This document shows positions 26,554 through 35,698 of a stretch of DNA of 64,000 nucleotides, piece by piece (position 1 is the first letter of the stretch; each line of letters starts with the position of its first letter). Below the pieces are notes generated by a model. It did not search any database, was not told the origin of the DNA, and saw only the letters and a list, made by a program, of their open reading frames with translations. Source of the DNA: Paenibacillus urinalis (lineage in GTDB: Bacteria > Bacillota > Bacilli > Paenibacillales > Paenibacillaceae); assembly GCF_028747985.1 (NCBI RefSeq), contig NZ_CP118108.1, forward strand, positions 317,001-381,000, in the 5' to 3' direction. The translations under genes and the position numbers were made by a program.

Positions 26554-27156
26554 TTAATTTGATGTATTTAAACTTGGTGCGAGATCTTGATCTTCAGCAT
26601 CCTTCTTCGGCGGTACCATAATACTCTGGATGTACAGGAATATACCCAGGTTCATGACCACGTCCCCGATACTAATGACTTGGGTTCGAGGGTAAGGACT
26701 CGAGAGCGGGATAATATCTCCCAGAAAAGATAAGCGGGTGGAGGCATCAAGCATGTAATGCTTGTAAACAGCGTCACCGCTGGTCAGAAGCTCTGTATAG
26801 TAAGGCCCGAGAACTTGGGCTGCTTCTAAAGAGACAGGCATACGGCCACCGTTGACAGCCATAACGATAAAGTTCAGGAATACGCCGATCAGAATGATCA
26901 GAAACCCCTTATTCTGACGGTTAACCCACAAGAAGAACATCCCCACAATGTAGAGGAACATAAAGAAATAACCTGAAACGGGTGCAAGCCAATCTGCGTT
27001 GCCTTGAAAACGGAAAATGATAAACTGAATAAGCAGCAATATCGGGAAAATTAATCCGCCTCGTAGCTTGATCTGTCCAAACTGCATGAGACCGTGCTTA
27101 AAGCCGCCTCTGAAAAGTCCTACGATAAGTCCTAGAATTATACCGTCATAGACCAT
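26554..27156 (-). CDS. DUF5317 family membrane protein
   Basis: 200 residues with about five membrane segments. It has the family-type features: a glycine-rich start, a NGGRMPVSLEAAQVLGP block around residues 103-119, and a STRLSFLGDIIPL...VISIGDVVMNLGIFLYIQ block near the end. The function is unknown. Its transcript continues into the 30-residue peptide, and the frameshifted GGDEF/HD-GYP gene lies beyond, so a link to cyclic-di-GMP signalling is possible but only by neighbourhood. Confidence 0.75.
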   Translation of the reverse strand: MVYDGIILGLIVGLFRGGFKHGLMQFGQIKLRGGLIFPILLLIQFIIFRFQGNADWLAPVSGYFFMFLYIVGMFFLWVNRQNKGFLIILIGVFLNFIVMAVNGGRMPVSLEAAQVLGPYYTELLTSGDAVYKHYMLDASTRLSFLGDIIPLSSPYPRTQVISIGDVVMNLGIFLYIQSIMVPPKKDAEDQDLAPSLNTSN

Positions 27157-27383
27157 GTATCAATCTCCGTTTGTTTGAAATTTTTATCGTAGCATTATTA
27201 TTCGACTTCAAAATGGTAAATCCTTCATGGATTTTAAAAATTTTTTGATATTTTTTGATTAATTTGTCTGATACCCATTTTCTTGTCTGATTCCTTCTAA
27301 TTAATAGTATTTTTGCTTCAAATAATTATAAAAAGGTACATAGACCTACAAAGTTTTCAGGAAATTCTCTGAAGAAATGTGTA

Positions 27384-27413
27384 TTGACATACCCTATGGG
27401 GGTATAATATATT
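27384..27413 (+). promoter_or_regulatory. csoR promoter with CsoR operator
   Basis: -35 TTGACA at 27384-27389 and a likely -10 TATATT at 27408-27413 (18-base spacer; the nearer TATAAT at 27403 would give only 13). Between them lies TACCCTATGGGGGTA (27390-27404), a classical CsoR operator. Copper-free CsoR would block this promoter. Confidence 0.8.
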
Positions 27414-27442
27414 GAGTGTAGGAATGGAAGGAGGTCATGTGA

Positions 27443-27802
27443 ATGGATGATAAGAAGATAGCTGTTGAAGGTGAGAACAGAGTGCATTGCCATGATTCCC
27501 ATCCAGGCCATCAAGAGGAAGGAGTACGGCACAGCCATCACTCTGATGAAATGAAGAATATTCTGACAACCCGGCTTAACCGGATTGAAGGTCAAATTCG
27601 CGGTATAAAGGGCATGATTGAGAGAGATACCTATTGTGATGATGTGCTCACGCAAATTGCTGCTGTTCAATCTGCGCTTAACGGTGTCGGCAAGCTTCTG
27701 TTGGAGGGGCATATGAAGAGCTGTGTCATTGATCGAATCCAGGCGGGTGAGCATGAAGTGATTGACGAGCTGCTGGTGACGGTTAAGAAGCTTATGAAGT
27801 AG
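27443..27802 (+). CDS. csoR: Copper-sensing repressor CsoR
   Basis: 119 residues, all-helical DUF156 family: TRLNRIEGQIRGIKGMIERDTYCDDVLTQIAAVQSAL. The Cu(I) ligands C65, H90 and C94 are in the standard Cys-His-x3-Cys arrangement (EGHMKSC). A histidine-rich N-terminal tail of about 35 residues precedes the fold and could bind extra metal. AAGGAGG lies eight bases before the ATG. CsoR boxes before this gene and before copA suggest it controls both units. Confidence 0.92.
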   Translation: MDDKKIAVEGENRVHCHDSHPGHQEEGVRHSHHSDEMKNILTTRLNRIEGQIRGIKGMIERDTYCDDVLTQIAAVQSALNGVGKLLLEGHMKSCVIDRIQAGEHEVIDELLVTVKKLMK

Positions 27803-27874
27803 TATTGCTGCAACTCCGATGGTAATGAAAGTCCGGATGTATATATAAATCACAACTAAATGGGAGGAATTAAT

Positions 27875-28075
27875 ATGAGTAACGTAACGTTGAATGTACA
27901 GGGTATGTCTTGTAACCATTGTGTGAAGTCTGTTGAAGGAGCACTCGAAAGCGTCGGAGCTAAGGGTACCGTGGATTTGGCCTCCGGTACAGTTAAGGTA
28001 GAATATGATGAACAAAAGGTAACAGTAGATCAAGTGAAGCATGCGATTGAAGATCAAGGCTATGACGTGGTTTAA
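27875..28075 (+). CDS. copZ: Copper chaperone CopZ
   Basis: 66 residues, a single heavy-metal-associated domain with the Cu(I)-binding motif GMSCNHC near residue 11. It passes copper to the CopA ATPase encoded next. The ATG at 27875 is chosen because GGGAGG lies just upstream; the earlier ATG at 27860 contains that site. It lies 72 bases after csoR and probably shares its promoter. Confidence 0.9.
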   Translation: MSNVTLNVQGMSCNHCVKSVEGALESVGAKGTVDLASGTVKVEYDEQKVTVDQVKHAIEDQGYDVV

Positions 28076-28156
28076 AGTATTTGAGAATGGATTATATTAA
28101 GTGAACAATGAGCGAAGAGCAGTCCGTTCTGGTCTGCTTTTTTCAGATCAATTATA

Positions 28157-28171
28157 TACCCCCAAGGGGTA
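28157..28171 (+). promoter_or_regulatory. CsoR operator before copA
   Basis: TACCCCCAAGGGGTA, a perfect palindromic CsoR box, only about 17 bases upstream of the copA start. Binding here would cover the likely transcription start or the ribosome site. Confidence 0.8.
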
Positions 28172-28187
28172 TTAGGGGATGATTTAT

Positions 28188-30617
28188 ATGAATTCGCCTT
28201 CCGAAAGCAGTGAGAAGCATACAAAGTTAAATATTACAGGAATGACCTGTGCTGCCTGCTCTACCCGCATTGAGAAAGGACTATCGCGCATGGAGGGTGT
28301 ACACAGTGCGAATGTGAATCTCGCTATAGAGCAAGCTACGGTGAGTTATGATCCGGCCGTCGTTCAAGTCAGTGATCTTAGAAGCAAGGTCGAAGCGCTC
28401 GGGTATGGAACGGTAGTGGAACGGATAGATCTGGACATTACAGGGATGACCTGCGCGGCATGTGCGACACGGATTGAAAAAGGGCTTAGCCGAATACCTG
28501 GCGTGACGAGTGCGAGTGTTAATCTTGCTTTGGAAACCGCCCACGTTGAATATGATGGGAGTGAGGCTGCTCCCCAGGATTTGGTCCGTAAGGTGGAACA
28601 GCTTGGCTATGGCGCGCTGCTGCAGAATTCGAAGGAAGACATCACGGCAATCAGACAGAAGGAAATGGTACGCAAGAAATGGAAATGGATCATATCTGCT
28701 ATATTATCGATACCCTTATTGTGGGCTATGGTAGGCCATTTCTCGTTTACTTCATGGATTTATGTGCCTGAGCTGTTCATGAACCCTTGGTTTCAGCTTC
28801 TACTGGCAACACCGGTTCAGTTCATTATCGGTTTTCAGTTCTATAAAGGTGCCTATGCTGCTCTTCGCAGCAAGAGTGCGAACATGGATGTGCTCGTTGC
28901 CCTCGGTACCTCGGCGGCCTACTTCTACAGCTTGTATCTGACGATCAGCTGGACAATGGAAGGAGGGCACCACGGGGCCGAGCTGTATTACGAGACCAGT
29001 GCAATTCTGATTACCCTGGTGCTGGTGGGTAAATGGTTCGAAAGTGTAGCGAAAGGCCGCTCTTCCCAGGCCATCCGCAGTCTGATGGAGCTGGCACCGC
29101 AGTCAGCAATGGTCATACGTGACGGACAGGAGATAAGTATTCCGGCTGCAGATGTTGTTGTATCCGACCTGCTTATTGTGAAGCCTGGTGAGAAGTTTCC
29201 TGTAGATGGCATTGTTGAGAGAGGGAGCTCCTCTGTAGATGAATCCATGCTGAGCGGCGAGAGTCTGCCTGTAGATAAACAAGTGGGAGACAACGTAACG
29301 GGTGCGACGATTAATAAAAATGGCGTGCTTACAGTTAGAGCAACCCGAGTTGGCTCGGATACGGCACTTGCCCAGATTATTAAGGTGGTTGAAGAAGCAC
29401 AGGGGTCCAAGGCACCGATTCAGCGAATCGCTGATGTCATCTCTGGAATCTTTGTTCCTATCGTTGTAGGGATTGCGATGGTGACCTTTGTGGTGTGGTT
29501 CTTCTTCGTGGAGCAGGGCCAATTCGCAGCGGCTCTGGAAAAAGCAATCGCTGTACTCGTTATTGCTTGCCCTTGTGCTCTCGGCTTAGCGACTCCGACC
29601 TCTATTATGGCAGGTTCGGGCCGGGCCGCCGAGTATGGCATTCTGTTTAAAGGCGGAGAGCACCTGGAGCGTGCTCAGGAGATCGCGACAGTTGTACTGG
29701 ATAAGACCGGGACGGTGACAGAAGGAAAACCGAAGCTGACCGATGTAATCATTGCAGAGGGCCGCTCTGAAGAGGAGCTGCTGTCCCTTGTTGGAGCAGC
29801 AGAAGCAGCATCGGAGCACCCTTTGGCAGGTGCAATCGTTACAGGGATCGGGGAGCGAGGTATCGCTGTTCCGGAGGCTGAACAGTTTGAGAATGTGCCG
29901 GGCTACGGGATCAAGGCTATGGTACAAGGACATGAGCTGCTGATCGGTACACGGAGATTGCTTGCTGCACGCAAGGTGGATAGCTCGGCTGCTGAGAAAG
30001 GGATGGAGGAGCTTGAAGCTACTGGCAAGACGGCTATGCTCATCGCCGTAGATGGCGTCTATGCCGGAACCATTGCGGTAGCGGACACGATCAAGAACAC
30101 ATCCCGTGCTGCTGTTGAGCGGCTGAAGGCAATGGGGATCCAGGTTATCATGATGACCGGGGATAACCGGCGTACCGCTGAGGCGGTTGCTGCTGAGGCA
30201 GGGATCGACCATGTACTTGCCGAGGTGCTGCCGGAAGGAAAGGCGGAGGAGGTCAAGAAGCTTCAAGCCTCTGGCCAAAAAGTAGCGATGGCAGGTGATG
30301 GCATCAACGATGCACCGGCCTTGGCGACAGCAGATACCGGTATGGCCATGGGTACGGGTACGGATGTTGCCATGGAGGCAGCAGATGTCACGCTTATGCG
30401 CGGCGACCTGAACAGCATACCCGATGCAATTCTAATGAGCCGCAGAACGATGAGGAACATTAAGCAGAATCTATTCTGGGCACTGGGGTACAATGTCATT
30501 GGCATTCCGATTGCTGCAGCCGGATTTCTGGCTCCGTGGCTGGCAGGAGCGGCGATGGCGCTAAGCTCAATCTCTGTTGTGCTCAATGCCTTAAGACTTC
30601 AGCGGATTAAGCTGTAG
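28188..30617 (+). CDS. copA: Cu(I)-exporting P-type ATPase CopA
   Basis: 809 residues. Two N-terminal metal-binding domains, each with GMTCAAC (first cysteines at residues 21 and 24). The P1B-type core follows: TGES-like actuator loop as [10 protein letters not shown], the membrane CPC motif in [17 protein letters not shown], the phosphorylation site [13 protein letters not shown], the nucleotide-binding HP pair in SEHPLAGAI, and the hinge [15 protein letters not shown]. It exports Cu(I) from the cytoplasm, fed by CopZ. The ATG at 28188 is nine bases after AGGGG; an ATG nine bases earlier touches that site. Confidence 0.93.
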   Translation: MNSPSESSEKHTKLNITGMTCAACSTRIEKGLSRMEGVHSANVNLAIEQATVSYDPAVVQVSDLRSKVEALGYGTVVERIDLDITGMTCAACATRIEKGLSRIPGVTSASVNLALETAHVEYDGSEAAPQDLVRKVEQLGYGALLQNSKEDITAIRQKEMVRKKWKWIISAILSIPLLWAMVGHFSFTSWIYVPELFMNPWFQLLLATPVQFIIGFQFYKGAYAALRSKSANMDVLVALGTSAAYFYSLYLTISWTMEGGHHGAELYYETSAILITLVLVGKWFESVAKGRSSQAIRSLMELAPQSAMVIRDGQEISIPAADVVVSDLLIVKPGEKFPVDGIVERGSSSVDESMLSGESLPVDKQVGDNVTGATINKNGVLTVRATRVGSDTALAQIIKVVEEAQGSKAPIQRIADVISGIFVPIVVGIAMVTFVVWFFFVEQGQFAAALEKAIAVLVIACPCALGLATPTSIMAGSGRAAEYGILFKGGEHLERAQEIATVVLDKTGTVTEGKPKLTDVIIAEGRSEEELLSLVGAAEAASEHPLAGAIVTGIGERGIAVPEAEQFENVPGYGIKAMVQGHELLIGTRRLLAARKVDSSAAEKGMEELEATGKTAMLIAVDGVYAGTIAVADTIKNTSRAAVERLKAMGIQVIMMTGDNRRTAEAVAAEAGIDHVLAEVLPEGKAEEVKKLQASGQKVAMAGDGINDAPALATADTGMAMGTGTDVAMEAADVTLMRGDLNSIPDAILMSRRTMRNIKQNLFWALGYNVIGIPIAAAGFLAPWLAGAAMALSSISVVLNALRLQRIKL

Positions 30618-30640
30618 AATCAAACTGGAAGCAAAGAAGA

Positions 30641-30685
30641 AAAATACCTGGCATCTCATCATTGTGGAGATGACCAGGTATTTTT
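30641..30685 (+). terminator. Rho-independent terminator after copA
   Basis: AAAATACCTGGCATCTC pairs with GAGATGACCAGGTATTTTT, allowing one bulge. Very stable. Confidence 0.85.
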
Positions 30686-30753
30686 AGCTTGTTCAATAGT
30701 CGCTAACGGACAAATGAATAGTGAATTCATAAAGAGCTGCCCAGTTCAGTGCT

Positions 30754-31722
30754 TCACTTCTTGGCAATGGTTCGGAGCATTTCTTTAAATTTCGTTAATT
30801 CCATATCCATGACGAATCGTGAGGTACCGCTGTCTTTCCGCACAAGCTCCAGCTCCTCTGCACTTGGTCGCTCTCCAACAGAGGATACTTTACCCTGCTG
30901 AATCATGTAATTTCCCTGATAGACCCCAGCGATGTGATAAGAATCTGAATCCCCGCTTTTCTTTAAGAACATAATAGCATGGTCTCCGCTCGATAACGGG
31001 GGATTGTAGCTGTCTTCAGCGTGTGTGTTCTCATTCCTTTGCGTAACACCAGCATAATTCAGATCGATCTTCTCACCGGGTGTAACCCCGGTTGTTGAGT
31101 AAAGTATGTCTTTGATTTCGATTATATAAGGGTCTGATTGGGTATTCAGCACTTCAATCTCGGCAGCCAGCTCGGAATCGGCCAAGAGCGTCTCGAAGCT
31201 GGGATAGGAGGCAGCCAAGCTCAAGGAAGAACCGGATGTGTCTGTTGCTGAGTCCTGCTGTGTCGTAAGCTCCTCCTCCACATTCTCTGACGTACTGACG
31301 GAGCTGTCCTCCGCCTCGGCAGCCGCCTCTCCTTGCTGGGTAGATTGCTCCTGAGTTGAGGTGGGAGAGTTCCGTCCTGGACTGGGATTATCGTTGTTTT
31401 TCTGATTAGGGGACGAATCGATCTCAGCACTCATGAATTCGGTGTGGCTGGTCTCAGCTGCTTCATCCGATAAGCTCGCTATGTTCTCGTTCATCGCACG
31501 ATTAGGTACAAGCCACCATATAGAAGCAAGCACCGCTCCGCTGATACCAACAGTGAGCAGCATGCGTTTCCACTGCCAAGGGCGTGGCTTATGCTGAGAA
31601 TGATGTGGAGTCAGATTCTGTACCGTTTGGATGACTCGCTGCTTATGGTCTTCTGTAAAAGGCTCCTCTGTAAAAGGCCCCTTCTTCAATCGCTCCTGCC
31701 AGTCTTCATGTTGATCGGTCAT
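30754..31722 (-). CDS. Membrane-bound anti-sigma factor partner of the ECF sigma gene
   Basis: 322 residues from the ATG at 31722, eight bases after GGAGG and overlapping the sigma gene stop (ATGA). A short cytoplasmic part of about 50 residues is followed by one membrane segment (LLTVGISGAVLASIWWLV). A low-complexity Ser/Thr/Gln/Glu linker of about 80 residues comes next, then an outside domain of about 150 residues. The cytoplasmic part lacks a zinc HxxxCxxC motif. By position it should hold the sigma factor at the membrane and sense an envelope signal through the outside domain; that role is inferred from context. Confidence 0.75.
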   Translation of the reverse strand: MTDQHEDWQERLKKGPFTEEPFTEDHKQRVIQTVQNLTPHHSQHKPRPWQWKRMLLTVGISGAVLASIWWLVPNRAMNENIASLSDEAAETSHTEFMSAEIDSSPNQKNNDNPSPGRNSPTSTQEQSTQQGEAAAEAEDSSVSTSENVEEELTTQQDSATDTSGSSLSLAASYPSFETLLADSELAAEIEVLNTQSDPYIIEIKDILYSTTGVTPGEKIDLNYAGVTQRNENTHAEDSYNPPLSSGDHAIMFLKKSGDSDSYHIAGVYQGNYMIQQGKVSSVGERPSAEELELVRKDSGTSRFVMDMELTKFKEMLRTIAKK

Positions 31723-32267
31723 TCTTCGAGCCTCCTTAATTCTTTTTGCGCCTTCAGTTTGGCGCGGGACAGCCTGGATTTCACGGTGCCTTCCGAGACG
31801 TTCAGGAGCTCTGCGATCTCTTTTATTTTCATGTCGTATTTTAATGAGAGCACAAGAACCTCCCTGAATTTGTCGGGAAGCTCCATAATGATGTCCCATA
31901 TCGCATCAGCGTACTGCTGTTCCAATACCTCTGTCTCGGCAGAAGGTGAGGTGCTTGTACTGTATTTTGCGGCGCTGCTGCCTTCCACCGGATAATCCAA
32001 TGAGGAGACCCGGCCGCCAAGCAGGCCCTGCTTGAAGAAACGGGATCTTCGATAGGAGAAAGCGGTATTTCTTGTAATCGTAAACAGCCATGTCTTCCTA
32101 GAGGCGTCTCCGCGAAAAGTATGCAGCCCCTGATAGACCTTAATAAAGACCTCTTGGGAGATCTCATCTGCGTGATCCCGGTTCCCCGTCAAAAAATAGG
32201 CGTAATTCCAGACGTCGTTGCCATACTCGTCCATGAGTTTATATAAAATCTGATGATCTGAGTCCAA
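31719..32267 (-). CDS. ECF-type RNA polymerase sigma factor
   Basis: 182 residues. Region 2 is DHADEISQEVFIKVYQGLHTFRGDASRKTWLFTITRNTAFSYRRSR and region 4 is LPDKFREVLVLSLKYDMKIKEIAELLNVSEGTVKSRLSRAKLKAQ. The start taken is TTG at 32267, six bases after GAGGTG; an in-frame ATG at 32288 has no ribosome site. The anti-sigma gene overlaps its end by four bases. All DNA upstream for a kilobase is a tandem repeat block, so its promoter must lie in the short leader or inside the repeats. Confidence 0.87.
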   Translation of the reverse strand: MDSDHQILYKLMDEYGNDVWNYAYFLTGNRDHADEISQEVFIKVYQGLHTFRGDASRKTWLFTITRNTAFSYRRSRFFKQGLLGGRVSSLDYPVEGSSAAKYSTSTSPSAETEVLEQQYADAIWDIIMELPDKFREVLVLSLKYDMKIKEIAELLNVSEGTVKSRLSRAKLKAQKELRRLEE

Positions 32268-32320
32268 GTGCGTCACCTCTCTTACCATTAGACTTAGGGA
32301 TCGCGCAAAAAGTTCCGGGC

Positions 32321-33290
32321 GCTCCTGTATTGCCTGCCACGCTCCGGGTTGTTTTGGATGCGAAGCAATTCCTACGATGTGAAATCAGAGCATCCAAAGC
32401 CAAAAGTCGCTCTGCATGCAAACACTCGCTAGGGTATGGGAAGATCTTGAGAGCAACCAGTCGCTCCTGTATTGCCTGCATCACTCCGGGTTGTTTTGGA
32501 TGCGAAGCATTCCCTCGAAGTGAAATCAGAGCATCCAAAGCCAAAAGTCGCTCTGCATGCAAACACTCGCTAGGGTATGGGAAGATCTTGAGAGCAACCA
32601 GTCGCTCCTGTATTGCCTGCCACGCTCCGGGTTGTTTTGGATGCGAAGCAATTCCTACGATGTGAAATCAGAGCATCCAAAGCCAAAAGTCGCTCTGCAT
32701 GCAAACACTCGCTAGGGTATGGGAAGATCTTGAGAGCAACCAGTCGCTCCTGTATTGCCTGCATCACTCCGGGTTGTTTTGGATGCGAAGCATTCCCTCG
32801 AAGTGAAATCAGAGCATCCAAAGCCAAAAGTCGCTCTGCATGCAAACACTCGCTAGGGTATGGGAAGATCTTGAGAGCAACCAGTCGCTCCTGTATTGCC
32901 TGCCACAATCCGGGTTGTTTTAGATGCGAAGCATTTCCTACGAAGAGAAAACAGGAGCATCCAAAGCCAAAAGTCGCTCTGCATGCAAACACTCGCTGGG
33001 GTGTGGGAAGATCTTAAGAACAACCAGTCTCTCCTGTATTGCCTGCCACGCTCCGGGTTGTTTTGGATGCGAAGTAATTCCTACGATGTGAAATCAGGAG
33101 CATCCAAAGCCAAAAGTCGCTCTGCATGCAAACACTCGCTGGGGTATGGGAAGATCTTGAGAGCAACCAAGCACTCCTGTATTGCCTGCTTCACTCCGGG
33201 TTGTTTTGGATGCGAAGCATTCCCTCGAAGTGAAGTCAGGAGCATCCAAAGCCAAAAGTCGCTCTGCATGCAAACACTCGCTGGGGTATA
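32321..33290. repeat. Seven tandem copies of a ~142-bp intergenic repeat
   Basis: Units begin at about 32321, 32463, 32604, 32746, 32887, 33030 and 33173, each opening CTCCTGTATTGCCTGC, with period 141-143. Two subtypes alternate (GAAGCAATTCCTACGATG against GAAGCATTCCCTCGAAGTG), and copies 1-2 recur almost exactly as copies 3-4, a 283-bp higher-order duplication. Each unit holds an inverted repeat, TTTGGATGC and GCATCCAAA, about 27 bases apart. Both strands carry long accidental open frames, but the period is not a multiple of three and no ribosome sites are present. No other copy was seen in the window. Confidence 0.92.
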
Positions 33291-33309
33291 AGGGTACCTT
33301 AGGTTGTAC

Positions 33310-33350
33310 ACTGCCTCTCCTCAAGGGAGGCAGCATACAACGGGCGACTG
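33310..33350 (+). other. Stem-loop between the repeat block and the TetR gene
   Basis: CTGCCTC pairs with GAGGCAG around a short loop, flanked by outer arms GTTGTA and TACAAC. No U-run follows. Role unknown. Confidence 0.4.
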
Positions 33351-33473
33351 ATTCAAGCTGATCAACAATGTTCATTCTAATATTAAAAATCGGATAAGCA
33401 TATCGGAAGATACATGAAGAAGGGAGATAACATCCATGAAAAAAGCAAATGTACACTGGCATGAAAAAAACAG

Positions 33474-33502
33474 TTTACAAACCGATGGTCGGTTTTTATA
33501 AT
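33474..33502 (+). promoter_or_regulatory. tetR promoter with operator in the spacer
   Basis: -35 TTTACA (33474-33479), 17-base spacer, -10 TATAAT (33497-33502). The palindrome AAACCGATGGTCGGTTT (33479-33495, arms AAACCGA/TCGGTTT) fills the spacer, an ideal place for self-repression by the TetR protein encoded next. Confidence 0.8.
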
Positions 33503-33548
33503 GAGGTTACAACCAAATTATTACAGTAAAACGATTGGGAGGAAGCCA

Positions 33549-34145
33549 GTGAAGCAGGAGGAACGGAAACGACAAACGGTTAGGAATCTGCTGGAGGCAA
33601 CGAAGGAGCTTGTGCGTGAGCAAGGGTGTCAGACGATTAAAATGAAGGACATCATGGAGCGTTCACAGTTATCCAAGGGGGCGATTTTCCATTATGTAAA
33701 AACGAAGGATGAAATTTTTGCAATGGTTCTCCAAGAGGCTGTGGCCGAAACACATGCCCGTTTTGAGGCTGAAGTGGAGGAGCGGGGGAAGACGTTTGAT
33801 GGGCCGATGAGCCGCATAGCGGAAAGCTTTCCTGCACTCGAGGACGGAAAGAACGTAACAAATCAAATTCTGATGTATTTGCTGGGCAAGGAGCAGGAGC
33901 CGGCGGTTGCGGAGGTGCTGCAGACTTTTTATGAGCAGACATTCCGCTATTCCCGGGAGTGGATTGTAACTGGACAGCAGGCAGGTGTCATTCACGATTC
34001 GGTCGATGCCAACCGGATGGCAGAGCTGCTGGTTCTTATTTCGCTTGGCCAACGACTGCGGTCGTCTATTCCGGGAATTGCTCCGGGATTGTTCAGAGCG
34101 GATGATTTTACATCGTTGATCCAGAGCATGTTGAAAAGGGATTAG
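33549..34145 (+). CDS. TetR/AcrR family transcriptional regulator
   Basis: 198 residues. The N-terminal helix-turn-helix is RQTVRNLLEATKELVREQGCQTIKMKDIMERSQLSKGAIFHYVKTKDEIFAMVLQEAV, classical TetR. The rest is an all-helical ligand domain of unknown specificity. The start chosen is GTG at 33549, six bases after GGGAGG; an ATG 48 bases earlier overlaps the -10 box. It heads a likely operon with a DoxX-like protein and a nitroreductase, suggesting a response to electrophiles or quinones. Confidence 0.87.
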   Translation: MKQEERKRQTVRNLLEATKELVREQGCQTIKMKDIMERSQLSKGAIFHYVKTKDEIFAMVLQEAVAETHARFEAEVEERGKTFDGPMSRIAESFPALEDGKNVTNQILMYLLGKEQEPAVAEVLQTFYEQTFRYSREWIVTGQQAGVIHDSVDANRMAELLVLISLGQRLRSSIPGIAPGLFRADDFTSLIQSMLKRD

Positions 34146-34196
34146 CTGTTGGTAACTATCAATGGATACGATTCATGAAAAGGAGTGGAGCTGGGT

Positions 34197-34643
34197 ATGA
34201 TACCGTTTTATGCTCTTATTGTTTCATTCATCGTCTTGAGATGTTTAGGATGGGCAGGGTGGGAGTACTTCGACAGCTGGCAGCCTGCCCTTCAGGCAGC
34301 ATCCGGCATCATGCTTCTGCTCGCGGCTTCTGCCCATTGGGGGAGCAAGCGTGGCGATCTAGTGAGGATGGTGCCAAGCTGGGTGCCACAGCCGGAGTGG
34401 GTAGTGACAGTTACCGGATTGCTGGAAATCGCAGGTGCAATTGGACTCGTAATTCCCGCTCTCTCTACACTAGCGGCGGTTTGCTTGGTGGTACTCTTGG
34501 TCGCCATGTTCCCCGCCAACATGAAGGCTGCGAATGAGAGGCTAACGATTGGCGGGCGGCCCGTTCCAACACTGCCTGTCCGAACAGTGCTCCAGCTGGT
34601 GTTTATTGCCGCCATTCTTTTGTCCGCACCGGGAATAGTATAA
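34197..34643 (+). CDS. DoxX-like membrane protein
   Basis: 148 residues with four predicted membrane segments. The pattern WQPALQAASGIMLLLAASAHW, VVTVTGLLEIAGAIGLVIPAL and VLLVAMFPANMKAANE fits the DoxX/DUF4267-like family of four-helix membrane proteins. Such proteins are often found with TetR regulators and oxidoreductases and are linked to thiol or quinone stress. ATG at 34197 lies 11 bases after AAAGGAG; the GTG at 34185 overlaps that site. Confidence 0.78.
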   Translation: MIPFYALIVSFIVLRCLGWAGWEYFDSWQPALQAASGIMLLLAASAHWGSKRGDLVRMVPSWVPQPEWVVTVTGLLEIAGAIGLVIPALSTLAAVCLVVLLVAMFPANMKAANERLTIGGRPVPTLPVRTVLQLVFIAAILLSAPGIV

Positions 34644-34766
34644 TCCTTGTGATGAGCGCATTTATATCGGGGACGGTTAACTTGAAAGGGTCCCAGCATG
34701 AGAGTAGACTTATAGACGTAACCATCGCCTATGAAAATTTATATAGAAAACGGAGTGAAAGACGTC

Positions 34767-35510
34767 GTGAATGATACGATTAACCTGTTAATGAATCATC
34801 GTTCGATCCGCAAATACAAAAATGAACCCGTCACCGATGAGCAGCTTAACACGATCATTGCTGCGGCTCAGATGGCTTCTTCATCCAGTAATGTGCAAGC
34901 CTACAGCGTTATCGCCGTCACAGATCCAGGCTTGAAAAATGAGCTGGCTTCCCGTGCCGGCAACCAGGCCTATATTCAGGAATGCCCAGTCTTCCTGGTC
35001 TGGTGCGCAGATCTGTACCGGCTTCGCGAAGCAGCCGCTTCGGAGGCAGCTGGCGAAGAGACTTATGAGGATACGACGGAGAATTATACGGTAGCGACGA
35101 TTGACGTCGCGCTTGCCGCACAAAATGCAGCGATTGCAGCAGAGTCACTCGGTCTCGGTATCGTGTATATTGGAGGCATTCGCAATCAAATTGCCGAGGT
35201 TGCAGAGCTGCTGGGTCTGCCGGAGCTTGTATCCCCTGTGTTCGGTATGTGCCTTGGTGTTCCGGATCAAGAGCCTCTGCTTCGGCCGCGCCTGCCATTG
35301 CCTGCAGTGCTTCACAAGAACGGATATGACCATGAAGAGACTATGGTACAGGTCAAGGAATACGACAAGACACTATCGTCGTATATGCAGGAACGTTCCT
35401 CCGGTAAGCAGACTGCAACCTGGTCTGAAATGATGGCGAAGCGTCTGACTCAGCCTGCGCGGCTGCAGCTGAAGCCGTTCCTTGAAGATAAGGGCTTCAT
35501 GAAGCGTTAA
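34767..35510 (+). CDS. NfrA/NfsA-type FMN-dependent NADPH nitroreductase
   Basis: 247 residues. It opens with the FMN-binding MNHRSIRKYKNEPVTDEQL, then AQMASSSSNVQAYSVIAVTD, GNQAYIQECPVFLVWCADLYR and a GLGIVYIGGIRNQ block near residue 130, as in B. subtilis NfrA1. Such enzymes reduce flavin, nitro compounds or quinones with NADPH. The GTG at 34767, about nine bases after GGAGTG, gives a start equal to NfrA; an ATG 12 codons earlier lacks a ribosome site. A terminator follows. Confidence 0.88.
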   Translation: MNDTINLLMNHRSIRKYKNEPVTDEQLNTIIAAAQMASSSSNVQAYSVIAVTDPGLKNELASRAGNQAYIQECPVFLVWCADLYRLREAAASEAAGEETYEDTTENYTVATIDVALAAQNAAIAAESLGLGIVYIGGIRNQIAEVAELLGLPELVSPVFGMCLGVPDQEPLLRPRLPLPAVLHKNGYDHEETMVQVKEYDKTLSSYMQERSSGKQTATWSEMMAKRLTQPARLQLKPFLEDKGFMKR

Positions 35511-35586
35511 GTGATCTTCATAAAAGGAGAAGTCCGCGATCGCGATAATGAACCATACAGATTAGTAAGTTTATACAGGCGAGATA

Positions 35587-35627
35587 AAGACACTGTCCCT
35601 GCTTAAAACGGACAGTGTCTTTTTTTA
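35587..35627 (+). terminator. Rho-independent terminator after the nitroreductase gene
   Basis: AAGACACTGTCC, 11-base loop, GGACAGTGTCTT, then a T-run. Confidence 0.88.
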
Positions 35628-35698
35628 TGATGAATAATTCTGCGTTGTTGTTATTCCACTTACTACTCGTTGATATGCTTGGTAAGCCATTCCATATC

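Noticed and set aside
27403..27408. TATAAT at 27403 as the csoR -10 box
   Set aside because: It is only 13 bases from TTGACA; the TATATT at 27408 gives a normal spacer.
27326..28057. 243-codon - strand frame across csoR and copZ
   Set aside because: Antisense to two certain genes and their promoter.
29586..30278. 230-codon - strand frame inside copA
   Set aside because: Shadow of the conserved ATPase core.
32321..33290. Possible CRISPR array
   Set aside because: The whole 142-bp unit is conserved, with no unique spacers between short repeats.
32330..33291. Long open frames on both strands inside the repeat block
   Set aside because: They repeat the same peptide because the DNA repeats, the 141-143 base period changes frame, and no ribosome binding sites are present.
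33436..33501. 21-codon frame with GGGAG upstream, ahead of the TetR gene
   Set aside because: It runs through the -35, operator and -10 of the tetR promoter, so it is unlikely to be translated from that transcript.
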